Positions 24,601-34,918 of a stretch of DNA of 64,000 nucleotides are shown here, one piece after another. Each line of letters starts with the position of its first letter. The stretch's first letter is position 1. The notes beneath the pieces were generated by a model that was given only the letters and a program-made list of their open reading frames with translations, was not told the origin of the DNA and made no database searches. The DNA lies in NCBI RefSeq assembly GCF_000002595.2, contig NC_057009.1, positions 5,163,283 to 5,227,282 of the forward strand. Reading direction: 5' to 3'. The position numbers and the translations under genes are program-made. The stretch is from Chlamydomonas reinhardtii (lineage: Eukaryota; Chlorophyta; Chlorophyceae; Chlamydomonadales; Chlamydomonadaceae).

Positions 24601-27600
24601 CCCGCCCGCATGCCCGCCCGTCGACCCCCGGGGGCTGACCCCCGAGCTGTTGCCCGCAGCCAGCAGCGCCGACGCCAGACCTGGCTGAGCCGCATGCCCA
24701 CCCAAGGACATCCGCGGGCCGCCGGCGCCGCCGCTCGGACTGACCAGGGCGCCCGCCATGCCTGCTCCCGCTGGCCCGGTGCCCGCACACGACACACGTG
24801 GGCTGGGGCTACCGCTGCCGCCGCCCGCCAGCGTGAGTGCCGGCAGCGCCGGCCGCTCCCGCTGCTGTTGCGACGACGAGGTCGAGTAGTCTTTGAAGGA
24901 GGCAGAGGCAGCCACCACTGCGCCGGCCGGACGGCCGCCCACCGGCAGGACCATGTGGCTGCGCCCGCGTAGCGATGCGGTGGACGTGAGCCCTGCAGGC
25001 GCCGCGGGCAAGAGGCGCAGGCAACCCCAGTCACAATGAAGACATGCTTTCCGCCAGCAAGCGTGCCATTGCCCATTGCGGATGAGGAGGTGTACGGGAG
25101 TCCTGGAAACGCAGTGTCACCGACCCCGTAACTCCCACACTCACCCGTTGTGCCCGTCTGCGGGCTGTACAGCAGTCGCGGCGACACGCCGCCGCTGCCG
25201 CTGCTGGGCCGAGATGGGGTGGTGGGGCTGTGCCCAATGCTATGGCTTGTCTGCAGCCGATGCCGGTGCGGCGACGCGGTCACTGCGGCACGGGCCATTG
25301 CGCGCGCGGCTGTGGCGCTGCCCGGCGCCCCGCCTGGACTCAGCCCCGACCCAGGCCGGCTGCTGGGACCAAGCGAGGGAGCCCCGGCCACGTCCGAGCG
25401 ATTGGACGCCAGCGGGCCACCCGGGTCCGACCCGTCCGCCAGCACGCCGCTGCCGGGCCCCCGGGGTGTGGCCGTCTCGGAGCCGGCGGTGCTCAGGGCA
25501 GGCGAGCCGCGCGCCGCGGCCAGCAGCGGCGTTGTGGGGAAGGCGTTGTCGTCGGGCCGCGGCGGCCGCACACTGATCCACAGCTCCTCCACGCCGCGGC
25601 TGCTGCTGGCCGCCGTGCCGTTCACCTCCGCCACCGTGGGCGCCAGCAGTTCGCCCACCGCCTGCAGGACGGACATACCACGGTACGTCAGCTGTTATCA
25701 CCAAATCAGCATCACCGAGCAAGTGCGATTTTGTGCTGGCGCCTGCCCCCAGCAAGCAACAGAGCAGCCCGTCGGGCGTGGAACCTCGGCCCCACCTGGC
25801 ACAGCGCCGGCCCCGCGGGCAGGTAGGCCCACTGCATCCGGCCCGTATCCAGCTCGCCGTACTCGCGCAGGCTGAAGCTCTCGCCGTCCCAGCCACGCAC
25901 CCCCCCGTCCGACAGTGTGACCTCCTTGGTGCGCTGCTTGCCGCTGAGCACCAGGCCGCGCGGCCGCAGGTCACGCAGCTGCATGGTGCGCATGATGTTG
26001 AGCATGTCCGCCTCCGACGCAAACCGGAAGCAGGACGCCAGGTCAGCGATGCCGTCCGGCCGCACACACCCGCCAACCTGCAGGACAGGGGCCATACGAT
26101 TTAGACTACCATAGTGTACTTGCAACCAACTCAACGGATCGAGCGGCTCCTCCACTCCCCCGCGCGCCCTCTCCCCCACTGCATGCCGCTCCCGCTGCAC
26201 GCTCCCCCCTACAACCCCCCACCTTGAGCAGCTCGTGCAGCGCCGCCGTGTCGCCCATCTCCACCGCGTTGGGCGTCACAGCCTGCAGCAGAGCCTCCTT
26301 CAGACGCCTGCGGTGGGGAAAGGTGGTTAACATCGCATTGCACGGCGTTGCGTAGCTTGTACAGCGGTAGAGCGTTGCCCGGCCGCATGCACACACATGG
26401 CCCGCCCGGGCCTGGCTCTTACTTGCGTATGGCGTTGTTGAAGGCCGCAAAGCCCAGGCCCTGCTCGATGCAGCCCAGCAGGTAGTTCTTGTCTGACATG
26501 ACCGTGGCCTGTGTAAGAAGTATGTGAACATTTCACGCAGAGTTAAGGGAGACGGAGAAGGGGTTAGCGTCTCATGAAAGACGGAGAGAGTGTTGGTGCG
26601 TGATGCTTGCAGATGCGCGTCATGTGACAGTGCAGCTTCTGCCGCACTATCTACACACGCACGAAGGCGGGGCCGCCTTGGTGGCGGCGTCATGGCGCGC
26701 GCCCCACCCTCGCTGCGTGTGTCCACCGGCCTGCCTACCTGAGCCGTGCGCACGTCAATGCTGTTGCTGATGATCTGCAAGCGCGTGAGGCACACAGCGA
26801 CAGCAACAGGATGGAAGCTTGTGAGTCGCCGTCGCAAAGCAGACCTGCCAGTTGCAGCGAAATGGGACAAGCTCACGCCCTGCCGCTCACCGTCAGGGTC
26901 TTCACGCGCGTGTCGCGTGTGTCCTTAACATCCAGCAGCACCTCCACCTGCACACCTGTGGGACAGCAACACAAGCGCCCGCGGCTACAAGAAGTGATGA
27001 TGGTGTGGGTGTCATGCCAGGCTATGCTCGGCCGTTGCGGGCTGCTGCGTCGCTGCTGGGCCTTGTTGTACATTTCCAATCTCCACGCTCACCCACCTGG
27101 CGACTGGATGGCTGTGAGCACCTCAAACAAGCACCACACGCGGGTGGGCGCCACGGGCGCCCGCCACCTGCGTGCATGCGGTGCGCACATGCATGACCCA
27201 TAACTTATTTGCGCTACACAGCAGGTGAATCATGCATCTGCATTGCACGGTGTCCTTCACGGCGCCCCTGCAGCTTGCTGCTGTGCTGCCATGTTATTTT
27301 GCGCTGCACCTGTGCGCACTTACGGGTGCATGGTGAACAGCACTGATTTGCAGGTGCGGATGACGGCGGGAAAGTCCGAGTCAGGATGGTCTGCGGGCAG
27401 CAACGACGTTACTTATTAGGACTTACATAACGGGAGTTGCAATAGTTCAGGGGCGCTCAGAAAGCCCGAGACAACATTCTCAGTCGAGAGAGGCATGAAC
27501 TCAAGGCGCCGTGCCGCGTCGTACCGTGGAAATCGCCCGTGAAGTGCTGTACAGTAGCGCACGCGCCCACGTTAGATAGTGCAAGCACAAGCGAAAGGTC

Positions 27601-28824
27601 GGACGGTTAGGTATACATATATAAAGCTGCGATGAAGGCAAAGCATGCAACCCGGTGCCTGAGTAGCAGCGGGCAAACGCTGCCTACCTGAGAAACCGCA
27701 AGGACGTCAATCCAATCTGCAGACAGGCATACAGGGACACAGCAGGCTCAGCCACTCAGGCCACTCAGGCCACTGTTGCCTGCAGTCCAGTCACAGCTTC
27801 CGCAGATGCCAGGCAGGTTTCCCGCGTGTATGTCCTACCCGCGCCACCCTTGCTCGCGGCTCCCCTAAGCAGCGCCCATGCCATAACCCAGAAGCACAGC
27901 CCCCCCCAGCATGCCCAGTTGCTCCCACTCACAGTAGATTGGCAGCACGCGCTGTCCACCACGTGTGGCTGGCACCGCGGCATAGTGCTGCTCCAACAAC
28001 TCCACCAGTGCCGAGAAGCGACAGTTCCACTGCGACGTGCGAGCAACGACACTCCAGGTCATCACGCAGATGAGCAGGCACGCAGGCAGAGCTGGCGTGT
28101 GGTCTGCAGGAGTAAGCATATGTGCCGGCTGTTTCACGGTGCGGTTGGCCGCTGCTGGGCCCACCCCCACCCTGACCCTCCCTGACAAACTCACAGCATG
28201 AGAGATGAAGTATTTGGCTGGCCCAAAAACCTGCAGACGGTACCGCGGGGCGATAGCCGCGTTAGCACAACAACAACCGAGCTAGGTACGGCGAGATCCC
28301 GCAGCCCGATAAACTATGATGCCACGTGACGGGTTTCCTGTCGCTGACCTTCTGCACGCCGCCGTCCGCGTCCAGGATGGTTCCGCCTGGCAACACCCAG
28401 GGCAGCTCGCATTTGGGCCCCACGCGACCGGAGCACAGCGCTTCGGCGAGACTGCACTTTGCGGCGGAGGTGGCAGGCATCACAAAGTTCTGAACCACCT
28501 GTACGACGGGACGGCCAGGGCCGGGGGCGCGGAGCGGGGGCCACAGGAGCAGGGGTTTGTGGGGTGGGCTGGACGCAGGGACACGGCTGCCAGCCACGAC
28601 TGCCCCGGCAGCCCCCCGCCCAAAGCGCCTTCCGCCACATGCGTGGCAGTCTGCACTGCAGTGGTTTGGGTGCTGCAGTCCCCATCCGCTGCGCTCGCTG
28701 GGGTGAGCCTCGACGCCGCCCGCACGTGCATCGCCCCACGTGGGTCACTTCGCACGGTCACTTCGCCGCTGCGAGGTTCTAGTAGGCTGCTGGACGAGAC
28801 AGACCGCCCTAGTCTTTGTTGCAT
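21652..28824 (-). CDS. TIR-like domain plus leucine-rich repeat protein
   Basis: Twenty-three exons join in frame to 1,205 residues: 28824-28585, 28489-28349, 28230-28195, 28029-27933, 27716-27688, 27546-27525, 27390-27324, 27167-27097, 26955-26891, 26774-26739, 26508-26423, 26307-26223, 26077-25796, 25661-25145, 24992-24016, 23891-23844, 23649-23482, 23256-23104, 22948-22854, 22627-22414, 22083-22027, 21921-21850, 21711-21652. An in-frame TAG precedes the ATG. Residues 134-300 form a TIR-like domain of the type common in protist multidomain proteins: YFISHAWNCRFSALV, YYWIDVLAVSQHF, then RVWCLFEVLTAI, whose Glu226 aligns with the catalytic Glu of plant TIR NADases (WCLDEL). Residues 593-860 hold Gly/Ser-rich repeats with SPRVS motifs. 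RI-type LRRs follow at about 885-1035 (LRHLCLHQCVLGPEDV, LRRISLTPVALGPAAI). No NB-ARC P-loop was found. A role in signalling or defence is inference. Donor choice for exon 1 is the weakest point. Confidence 0.78.
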
Positions 28825-29608
28825 TTGTGGTTGCTACATATTACCGCTTAAGCCGCGTGCGAACTGCTGGTCACCAAGTTTAAGTTTTAAGAGTAGACCG
28901 CATCGCTGACTTGACAACCCCTGCGCCCCAGCCAACAACTCGTCGCACCTCGGCCGTTGTCAGGTCCCCGAAGCTTTGGCTTGAACCAGGAACTTTTTCT
29001 GTGCTGAGCCGGCGCAAGAAGTGAGCGTGCACCGCCCTTTGAGCCAAGGCCAACGACGTGCCCGCCATCACCCGCTATGCAGTTCAATTCATGTTATTGT
29101 AATCCGTTGCAGATAAATAAAAATGTTCAATCGTCCAATTCAGGACTGCGGTGGTTCAGTGGTTGACATGGTATGTTCAGGGCTCAGAGATAGCAGTTGG
29201 AAGGTTATTTTTCGCTTGTCTATCTATGTACTATTGATTGGCAGTGATGGTGGCTGTCTCCAGTGGCCCCGGCTGCCGCCTCTGCGTGCCTGCACATGCT
29301 GTGGGCGGGGCATCGCCTCATCGCCAGTTCCAGGCTTCCACCAACCCAAGAACCTGAGCATTAACGGACGTAACCGGTCAACCTACGCCACGGATTTCTT
29401 CAAGCAGCAAGATCCACGCCCCTGTTCACACCGGCAGCTGAGTTATATGCTGCGTCGCGCAATGTCATCCATCTCCGCTCGCATACTCCCAGCCTAACTT
29501 ATCGAGTTGGCGCCCCCATGCCGTCCACCACTTCACCACCACCAACATCCTCCAGCGCTTCCAGCGCTTCCATCAAAAGGCATGTCCACTCAGCGTCTCG
29601 GACTGGTG
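28825..29608. other. Intergenic: TIR-like/LRR gene promoter and CTF8 3' region
   Basis: No exon is seen. A tRNA-like SINE candidate occupies 28925-29080. The remainder is unremarkable, and no TGTAA was found for CTF8. Confidence 0.4.
28925..29080 (-). mobile_element. Candidate tRNA-derived SINE
   Basis: On the minus strand, an A-box-like TTGGCTCAAAGGGCGGTGCA is followed about 60 bases later by a B-box-like CTGGTTCAAGCC. This is the spacing of an internal RNA polymerase III promoter. The segment does not fold into a complete tRNA with a 7-base acceptor stem, so it is not a functional tRNA gene. I saw no target-site duplications or A/T-rich tail, so this remains a candidate. Confidence 0.4.
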
Positions 29609-30717
29609 CTACCGGGCCCCAGGCTTGGAGATGAGCGCGCGCGGCCGCGTCTTGAACAGGTACTGGTGGCGGATAACGCCCACCACCTACGCAGTTGCGG
29701 AGCAAACGCCTGGACATTGGCCGTGCCAGCTGGATTTGGCCATGTGGGTGGAGGCGGCACGGGCAAGGCCCGACCACTCCCACCTGCTTTCACGAAGTAT
29801 GTTACCTCGTGTAACCAGCATGCTTGAACGGTGACAGCACCTGAGGCACACGAATACCCTTCTACCTGGCGCATTTGGTGGCCTACCTCGTAAGCGGTAT
29901 TCCTGGACTCGGCCGCGGCCATCTCCTCGCCGCACTCCATTGGCCCGCACGGCGACGCCTCCACCTTGCCCAGGATGGCCATGGGCTTCTTCAGCGTCAG
30001 CTTCTTGCTGCACACCGGCCAAGAGGGGAAACAAGTGCTCAGCATGGTGCTATAGCGTGTGCATGGCCTGAGCCTAAGCAGACGGCGCTGCATAGTGTGT
30101 TGACGCCCTGCAGGCATGTGACATCACATGTTCAACGGCATCTCTGAGGCCGAGCTGGCAGACGGTGAGCTAGCGCAGTGTGGGAGTGATCCCACGAATG
30201 CCATTGATTGGAGCTCCGCAGCCTGATGCGGCCCGTGTCAAAGGGCTTTGGTCCCTCAAGCCGAATGCAAGGACTCCCGAACTTACCCTTCAAGTTGGTG
30301 GTAGCCGATTGTGAGCTGCAGCGACTTGCCGTCCTGCAGGCAGTGCCCGTGTGCTGCCCAGTAATGCAGCTGAAGACACGGCCTACCCAGCAGTGCCAGC
30401 TGTGCGCATGGCCAATGCGGCAGCCTGGTAGGGCTAGCCCTAGTTGTAATCGCATACACAAGGCAGCACGCACCGGGTCATTCGATAGCAGCATGCCGAT
30501 TTCTATCGACTGCTCCGGTGTGAGCTGCTCAATCTTGCCCTGCGGGAGCGGCAATAACCACATGATAATGCGTTGCTAAGCGTTATAGACGCTGGCACTC
30601 AACAAATACGTTGCGCTGATGCGATATGGGTGTGTTCCCGCTGCACGCCCCTACCTGCAGCTCCACCAGCACCCACTCCACGACCTCGCTTTCAGGTGTC
30701 TTGATGGGCACAATCAT
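29609..30717 (-). CDS. CTF8: CTF8, subunit of the alternative replication factor C (Ctf18-RFC)
   Basis: Five exons (30717-30655, 30539-30474, 30333-30287, 30007-29887, 29686-29609) give 124 residues, close to the usual length of about 120. Family hallmarks are present in order: an N-terminal segment ending EWVLVELQG, LTIGYHQLEGKKLTLKKPMAILGK in the middle, and the C-terminal VIRHQYLFKTRPRALIS. Human CTF8 has the corresponding ILYGKIIHLEKPFAVL and ILFKTRPKPII. CTF8 binds DCC1 and the CTF18 C-terminus. The resulting clamp loader loads PCNA in the nucleus and supports sister-chromatid cohesion and replication-checkpoint signalling. The ATG is the first in frame after the divergent intergenic region shared with the J-RGG gene, 598 bases away. 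No oddity was noticed. Confidence 0.93.
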
Positions 30718-31315
30718 GGTTCCTGCTGGAGGAACTTCCGAGCGGCACGTTGTTCAGGTTGGGCTGGAAGGGGTACCAAGGTCCTCAGCTCGCCGGGAAC
30801 AGCCTAGGAGCTTGATGCACCGGAGTGCCCAGCAGCCTGCCTGCTGCTAACACCCCAGCGCCCAAGTCCCAAGTCGGCGTCAGCTGGGCACGAGTGTTTG
30901 CTAAATCCCGAAGCTCTAGGAATGGTGTGCAAAGCCAGGCAAGAGGGGACACACTGTCGAGTTTGGGAGAAAGGGCTGGTAATTATTTCGGCTTTTGTAA
31001 ATTTATCGTTTGCTAGGTATGCAAGGTAGCAAGCCGTATTGATACAAGGTCGTAATCAGCGACGGGTAGCTATTCTTCAGCTGCATTTGGTATTTGCCGC
31101 GCAATCGCGCTAGTTCCCATTTGGTGGCCAGGATCCGACCCAAGACGCGACCCTTAAAAAGCGCTCTTTATACATCAAACATTGACAACTTTGCTGAACA
31201 CCTCATCGACGCGCAGCTGTCAACAGCGGACAGGACAGCTGTTCTGCGTGGAACTCATAAAACAAGCGGCATGCCGCTCTCACCGCTTCCTTGCTTTCCA
31301 TAGCGCAAATAGTAA
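30718..31315. promoter_or_regulatory. Shared divergent promoter interval, CTF8 (-) / J-RGG gene (+)
   Basis: The interval is 598 bases long, with a relatively AT-rich core around 30960-31090. No exon or defined regulatory motif was identified. Confidence 0.45.
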
Positions 31316-34300
31316 ATGGACCCGGCCAGCATCGCTGCCCTGGCCGGGCAAATCTTGCGCAGTCGGTGCCCCCTGCAGCAACTTGGACTCGCCCCCAACG
31401 CAACCGCTGTGGACGCAAGGGCGGCGTTCCGCAAGTACGCGAGTCCGCAGGCGGGCAGGGCATGCCGCATCATGAAAGATGCCACTTCAGGGACAGGGAG
31501 ACGTGAGCGGATAGGGTAACATGAATTACAGGGCACGCGCAAACCCGTGTACCGTACGTCGCCAAACATACACTGTCCGATACACGTTAGCGGGAGGTCT
31601 CCAACTCCAAGATTCCACGCCTTACCCAACCCACAGGCTGTCACTGACATTCCACCCAGACAAATGCTCGCTGCCGCAATCAGCGGAGGTGTTTCTGGCA
31701 CTCAAGCATGCACTCAACGCTGTAGAACAGCGTCAGCCCTCTCGACCAGAACCCACGTCGGAGGACCCATGGGCGCAGTTCTTTGCTGGCGCACAGGCCG
31801 CGGCACCAGCGCCTCAGCCGCCGCAACCCGCTGCAGCACCGCCGGTGGCGCGGCCCACGGCTATCAGCAGGGTATGAGCTCAATGCTGCAGCTTGAAACC
31901 ATGTGCACCGCTTCCAGCATATGCGTGCGTCTGGACCTGGCATTGCTTGTCACCACCCTGATGCACCTTTGCAGGCCGGGCTCTGGGCTGGCGCACGTGG
32001 AGCAGCCGCCGCTAGCACGTGGGGTCGGAGCGCCTTTGCGTCAGCTGCTACAGCCACGGCGACGGCGCCTGCAGCCGGCGGTGGCACAGCTGGCGGACGC
32101 CTGCAGAATGCGCGACGCGCTGCGGATCTGCAGAAAGTCACAGGGAGGTCCGACGATGTGGGGACAAAGCCGTCGGGGCCGGGCGCACGCAGCAAGGCTG
32201 GCGGCGCAACAGTGGATGCTGTCCCTGCAGTCGGGGTGGAGGCGAGGGGTTGGCTCAGCAAGCGTGCGCGCGCATCTGCGAGCCCCGCGCCTCGGCCACA
32301 GCGACCGGGCAAGCTGGCGAAGATTGGCGGCTCGGCCGACGGTGTGCTGGAGAACGCTCAGGATGCGGATGTGGAGGGACACGCAGGCGGCAGCCCATTT
32401 GAGCAGGACTCTGCACCTAGTCGTGCGGCGAAGGTACGATGTCGGCAGCGCTGCCCGGGCCGGTGTCGGAGACACAGGTGCTGGCCACCGAAAGGCCTGC
32501 GATTGCAGCAGCTTGATATCAGGGACATGTGGAGCAGGGTAAGCAGAGTTATGAAAAGCAACGCGCTTTTGAGTCGGCGTTAACGCCCACTCTGCGTTGC
32601 GCACGTGTTCTACAGGCCGCTGGCGCTGTTGGCGGCAGCACCTGGACTCGCCGACCGGTCTTTGCTCCACACGTCTGGCTAGGTGCGGGCGAGGCGCGTG
32701 GCAGCGGTGGGGCGCGCGCCGGTGGCGCCGGCGAGACAGCGATCGACAGCAAGAAGGGCCGTGGGCAGCAGGTGCGCAGGCGGCGCGCGCGGCGAGCGGA
32801 TGTCAGCGGGGGTCCAGATGTCACTTGGGCCAGTGGTAGCGGGGGGCACCAGCAGGCACAGGGCTGCATCCCGGGCGGCGGCGGCAGCAGTGATGACGAG
32901 GGCAGCAGCGGCGAGTACCTCAGCAGCAATAATAGTGACGTTGAGGACGACTCCGATTTTGAGCTGGTGTCTGAGGATGGCGGTGGCAAGGACGAGGGGC
33001 CCCAGTGCGCACCTGGCGGCGCGCGGCAGAAACAGGCACAGCCACAGCGATCTGTGGCGGAGGCAGAAGCGGAGGAAGCCGTTGCGCCCGATGGCCGCAC
33101 AGACTGCCGACAAGGCTGGGGGCGCGGCAGCAGTGGCGCGTGGCAGCAACGCCGCTCGATTGGTGCCTTTGGCCTGAGTGCAGTGGCGGAGCCTCCTGCT
33201 GCCTCTGCTGCTGTTCCCTCCACCGGGTGCAGTGGTGCTGCTAGCAGCAGTGGTGCTGCGAGGCCGGCGTCGGGTGCTGTAGCAGTGGCGCCTGCTGCTG
33301 GGCCGTCAGCAACGACCGCGAGCTGTGCGACTGGGGTGCTGGTACTCGGCGAATCAAGGCCACGATACACATCCACGACGCAAAAGCAGCTGCAGGAACA
33401 GCCATGTCAGCACGCACCCAATCGGTCACAAGACGAGCCGTCAAGTCTAGGTCGCACCAGCAGGAAAGGCGCTGCGGGACCTCACAGGGAGCCGCTTTCC
33501 CCTGGCACCGCTGTCCAGGCTGCTTCCGCGTCGTTGTTACCCTCCGGCCGCTCGTTGGCCGCTACCTCCGTGACTGCGGCAGCACGAGACACGGTCCCGG
33601 CGTCGGCCGGTGTTGCTACCACACGCGCTGCGGTGAGCACAGCCGCACCTTGGGCTGAGCCAAGCCGACCTGAACAACGTCACATCCATGGCAGCGGCGG
33701 GCCTGCGCACGCGCCTCTGCTGCCGCCAGCGCCAGCCATGGGCAGCCGGGCTGCTCCTGCGGCTGCAGCTCCTGCGGCGCATGCAGCTCGCGCCTTCACT
33801 AGCGGCTGCAGCCAGGGGCAAGGGCGGCCTGCGTACGAGCCTGCTGAGCAATGCCCAGTGGGAGCACACGATGCCGGGGCCCTGCGTGAGGCCGCAGCTC
33901 CGCCGACGCACCCTTCTGGGCCTGGCGGGGAGGAGCAGTCCGCCGGCTGGGACCACGTCGCGCCAGGCAGCCGCCAGTGGGAGGAGGGTGTGGACAACGG
34001 CTTGGAGGAGGCTGGCTGGCAAGACGACGGAGGCGACGATGCCGAAGGCGAGGCTGGGGGCGATGGCGGCCACGACCTGGATGAGGAGCTCTGGGGCGAT
34101 GGCTACGGCGGCGGCGAGGCAGACCCGGAGGACCACCTGGATGAGCACTGGGGAGGATTCGGGCACCAGGAGCACCATCCAAACGAACAGAGCAAGACAG
34201 CTGTTGCTGTTGCTGCTGGGGGTGGGGGCGGCGGCGGGGGCAAGGCCGCAGGCGCCAGCAAGCGGAAAGCCAAGCAGTCGTGCCTGCCTTTCCAGCAGCA

Positions 34301-34918
34301 GAAGCAGCCGGCGGCGCGGCAGCGGCTGCGTCAGCACCAGCAGGTGGAGGGCGGCGGCGCGGCGGGTGAGGAGCAGGAGGCGTGGGCGGGTGCGGACGGC
34401 GGCGGACTGCCGGAAGGCGCCCTGGACACCTTCCTGCAGCAGGTGGGCGGTTTGCACTGGTCGCAACTGCCTCCCCGGATGCTGGGGCACGCGGTACTTG
34501 ACGCACAGGTGCATTGGCACGTGTGCACCTTGTTGTGTGCCACCCATGGCCTTGGCCCTGTGCCACCAAAAGCTAAGTATTGTCTTCGTCCTCATGCCAC
34601 ATGCAGGTGCAGAAGGACGCGGACCAGCAAGCACAGCGTGCTGGCCAGGCGCGGCTCACCAACCTGCGCTCAGGATTCCTATCATTCGGTGGCGGCGCAC
34701 GCGGCAGGGGCGGCACGCGAGGGCGAGGCCGAGGCCGCGGTCACGGTGGCGGCAAGGCCGGCGGCGGTTCCGGGAGCGGCGCGCAAAGCAGCAGGGAGCC
34801 GAGGGGCAGCGGCGGGGGCCGCGGTGGCAGTAACGCAGGCAGCGGCGGGCGCGGCAAGGGCGGGGGGAAGAGCGCGGTAGGCATACTGCGCTTCAGCAGG
34901 GCGTTAGTGCCAGTGTAG
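31316..34918 (+). CDS. J-domain protein with long low-complexity region and RGG-rich tail
   Basis: Six exons (31316-31434, 31637-31871, 31975-32433, 32509-32538, 32616-34508, 34607-34918) give 1,015 residues. A TAA sits directly before the ATG in frame. The J domain is N-terminal (about 18-75): LGLAPNATAVDARAAFRKLS, HPD at 46-48, then AEVFLALKHALNAVEQ. It is shorter than a canonical J domain because helix I is reduced. The middle is basic then acidic low complexity: a KRARAS segment, RRRRARRAD, an Asp/Glu/Ser block, Ala/Ser/Pro runs, and a Gly/Asp/Glu block with GEEQEAW. KRKAKQSCLPFQQQKQ near residue 840 resembles a nuclear signal. The final exon is an RGRGRGRG and GGRGG tail, typical of RNA-binding arginine-glycine regions. 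Hsp70 co-chaperone activity in an RNA-related nuclear setting is inference. The large fifth exon could hide an intron. Confidence 0.75.

Noticed and set aside
29146-29180. A-box-like TGGTTCAGTGGTTGAC suggesting a tRNA gene
   Set aside because: No B-box or cloverleaf follows within tRNA distance.
33537-34634. 365-codon minus-strand open frame
   Set aside because: It is antisense to the large exon of the J-RGG gene and is an Arg/Pro/Leu shadow.
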